The notes below the pieces were generated by a model that was not told the origin of the DNA, did no database searches, and saw only the letters and a program-made list of their open reading frames with translations. Positions 5,198 through 6,325 of a DNA stretch of 6,325 nt are shown here, piece by piece. Both the position numbers and the translations under genes were made by a program. The stretch covers positions 1 through 6,325 of the forward strand of contig SKNK01000373.1 of assembly GCA_007120565.1 (NCBI GenBank), given 5' to 3'. Source of the stretch: Nitriliruptoraceae bacterium. Lineage in GTDB: Bacteria > Actinomycetota > Nitriliruptoria > Nitriliruptorales > Nitriliruptoraceae. Numbering within the stretch: the stretch's first letter is position 1; the number at the start of each line of letters is the position of its first letter.

Positions 5198-6325
5198 TCA
5201 CTGCAGGTCCCGGAGCCGCTTGCGGATGCGCCGGTGGACGTCGCGAACCCACGATGACGGCATGTTGAGCTGCTCGGCGTCGAGCTCGTCGACGAGTCCG
5301 CCGACGCCGTCGCCGACTGCATCGATCAACTTGTCCACGACCCGGCCGGGCAGGCCGAGATCGGCGGCCAGGGCCACCCACTGGCGACGGCTGGCGGTGT
5401 CGTGTGGTCGTGCACCGATCGGGGGGTGGAAGCGGTGGTCGCCTTCGTAGGGCCAGGTGTGCAGCACGTCGTAGACGGGGGTTACCTGCCACAGGCCCCG
5501 GTGGGGGTCGCGGCCGACCGAGAGGTTCTTGGCATGCACGTCGTTGTTGCCGACGGTGTAGCTGTACAGCAGCTGGTGGAGCAGATCGCGTCGGGCGACC
5601 CGCGGTGCGGCGCAAACCTCAGCCAGGGCGGTGACGACCTGTCGTGCGTCCGGGTCGTACTTCTCGGCCGGCTGTAGCCCCAGCACCTGCGCGGCGTCCT
5701 CCTGCGCATGCCGGCGCAGCCGCCCGTCGGCGACCGACCGGTCGAAGCGGGTGACGGCCAGCGCACCGACGCCGTCGCGGTCATCGACCAGTTCCACGTC
5801 TGGAGCGGCCAGGCCGACCCGTCGGGCGGCGGTGGTGAACACCGCCTCGTTGTGCAGCACGCCGTGCCAGGAGGCGTCGGGTGCCAGCTTGAGGATGACC
5901 CGCCCGGCCGCGCCCCCGGCCACCGTGCGGGAGTGGTAGGAGATCTTGGGCTGCACGCCGGCGACGGCGGCCCGGTGCTCGAGCCGGTCCGGCACCGCCA
6001 GCAGTTCGGGGAACGACAGCTCGGTGAGGTCGACCGGCTCGCCGAGCGCGTCGGTGGGCAGCGGCGTGCCGGCCGGCACGACCTGCACGTCGCCGATGGT
6101 GTCGGCCCCGATCTGGGCGAGCAGCCCCAGCTCGTCGTCCTCGGCCAGGTGCAGCGCCCGGGCCAGGCTCACACGGCGGGTCTGGCCTTCCGGCAGCAGC
6201 CCGGCGAAGTAGGCCGGCAGCCGGAACCGGTCGGTGGTCACCGGCGGGTGGCCGCGCGGCAGGGTCGTGGCGACCGCGGGACCGTCGTAGCCATCGAGCT
6301 CCGCGAAGGTGACGTGCTCGCCGAG
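5198..6325 (-). CDS. hipA: HipA-family serine/threonine kinase toxin (N-terminus beyond right edge)
   Basis: 375 residues are visible and the frame stays open to the edge; full-length HipA is about 410-440 residues, so only some 40-60 are missing. The GTG at 6241 is internal, because the upstream residues (DGPAVATTLPRGHPP) continue the normal N-terminal HipA domain. In order, numbered within the fragment: QLP-like entry LPAYFAGLLPEG; GADTIGDVQVVPAG; the glycine-loop motif GVQPKIS (123-129); ATP-binding lysine in VILKL (146); NEAVFTTAARRVGL; AVTRFDR; the catalytic loop GNNDVHAKN (Asp262) and metal-binding Asp286 in PVYDVL. Every kinase motif is present, so the enzyme is probably active. HipA of E. 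coli phosphorylates glutamyl-tRNA synthetase and halts growth; the target here is not known. The DNA-binding antitoxin HipB is not in the window and should lie just upstream, to the right. Confidence 0.92.
   Translation of the reverse strand, partial: LGEHVTFAELDGYDGPAVATTLPRGHPPVTTDRFRLPAYFAGLLPEGQTRRVSLARALHLAEDDELGLLAQIGADTIGDVQVVPAGTPLPTDALGEPVDLTELSFPELLAVPDRLEHRAAVAGVQPKISYHSRTVAGGAAGRVILKLAPDASWHGVLHNEAVFTTAARRVGLAAPDVELVDDRDGVGALAVTRFDRSVADGRLRRHAQEDAAQVLGLQPAEKYDPDARQVVTALAEVCAAPRVARRDLLHQLLYSYTVGNNDVHAKNLSVGRDPHRGLWQVTPVYDVLHTWPYEGDHRFHPPIGARPHDTASRRQWVALAADLGLPGRVVDKLIDAVGDGVGGLVDELDAEQLNMPSSWVRDVHRRIRKRLRDLQ

Noticed and set aside
4626..5615. Minus-strand open frame of 329 residues across the hydrolase and hipA ends
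   Set aside because: Antisense to the intact hydrolase and out of frame with HipA, whose motifs define the true frame.
6239..6241. GTG as the start of the HipA gene
   Set aside because: The frame continues upstream with residues typical of the HipA N-terminal domain up to the window edge, so the true start is outside.

Overview
The window is GC-rich throughout, with G or C at most third codon positions, GTG starts beside strong GGAGG ribosome sites, and gene families common in Actinomycetota (FitA/VapC and HipA toxin-antitoxin genes, a short YtrA-like GntR regulator, a membrane-anchored alpha/beta hydrolase). An actinobacterium is the likely source; I cannot name the genus. No rRNA, tRNA, CRISPR array or complete insertion sequence is visible.

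Layout. (1) Positions 1-1000, minus strand: a membrane-anchored alpha/beta hydrolase followed 17 bases later by the N-terminal part of a membrane protein that runs off the left edge; the two look like one operon. (2) 1001-1370: no gene, but the last 40 bases hold a cluster of palindromes next to an antitoxin start. (3) 1371 to about 1990, plus strand: a FitA/VapB-type ribbon-helix-helix antitoxin, intact, overlapping by 4 bases a VapC PIN-domain toxin that is broken by a frameshift and an in-frame TAG. A strong hairpin follows the TAG. (4) 2074-2712: a divergent pair. A 55-residue single-pass membrane protein (minus) and a YtrA-like GntR repressor (plus) share a 72-base intergenic region with a perfect 10-bp inverted repeat, and a GC-rich hairpin follows the regulator. 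(5) 2883-3245, plus: a small cupin protein. (6) 3427-3999, minus: the C-terminal half of an alpha/beta hydrolase lacking its nucleophile region, probably a relic. (7) 4284-5120, plus: a complete alpha/beta hydrolase. (8) 5198-6325, minus: a HipA-family Ser/Thr kinase toxin, open at the right edge, with all kinase motifs present.

Taken together this is an accessory-type region of short, independent transcription units, including two toxin-antitoxin loci and decayed genes. The best candidate for a little-described unit is the GntR regulator with its divergent small membrane protein and shared palindromic operator. The sequence does not support an elaborate new multi-gene system.
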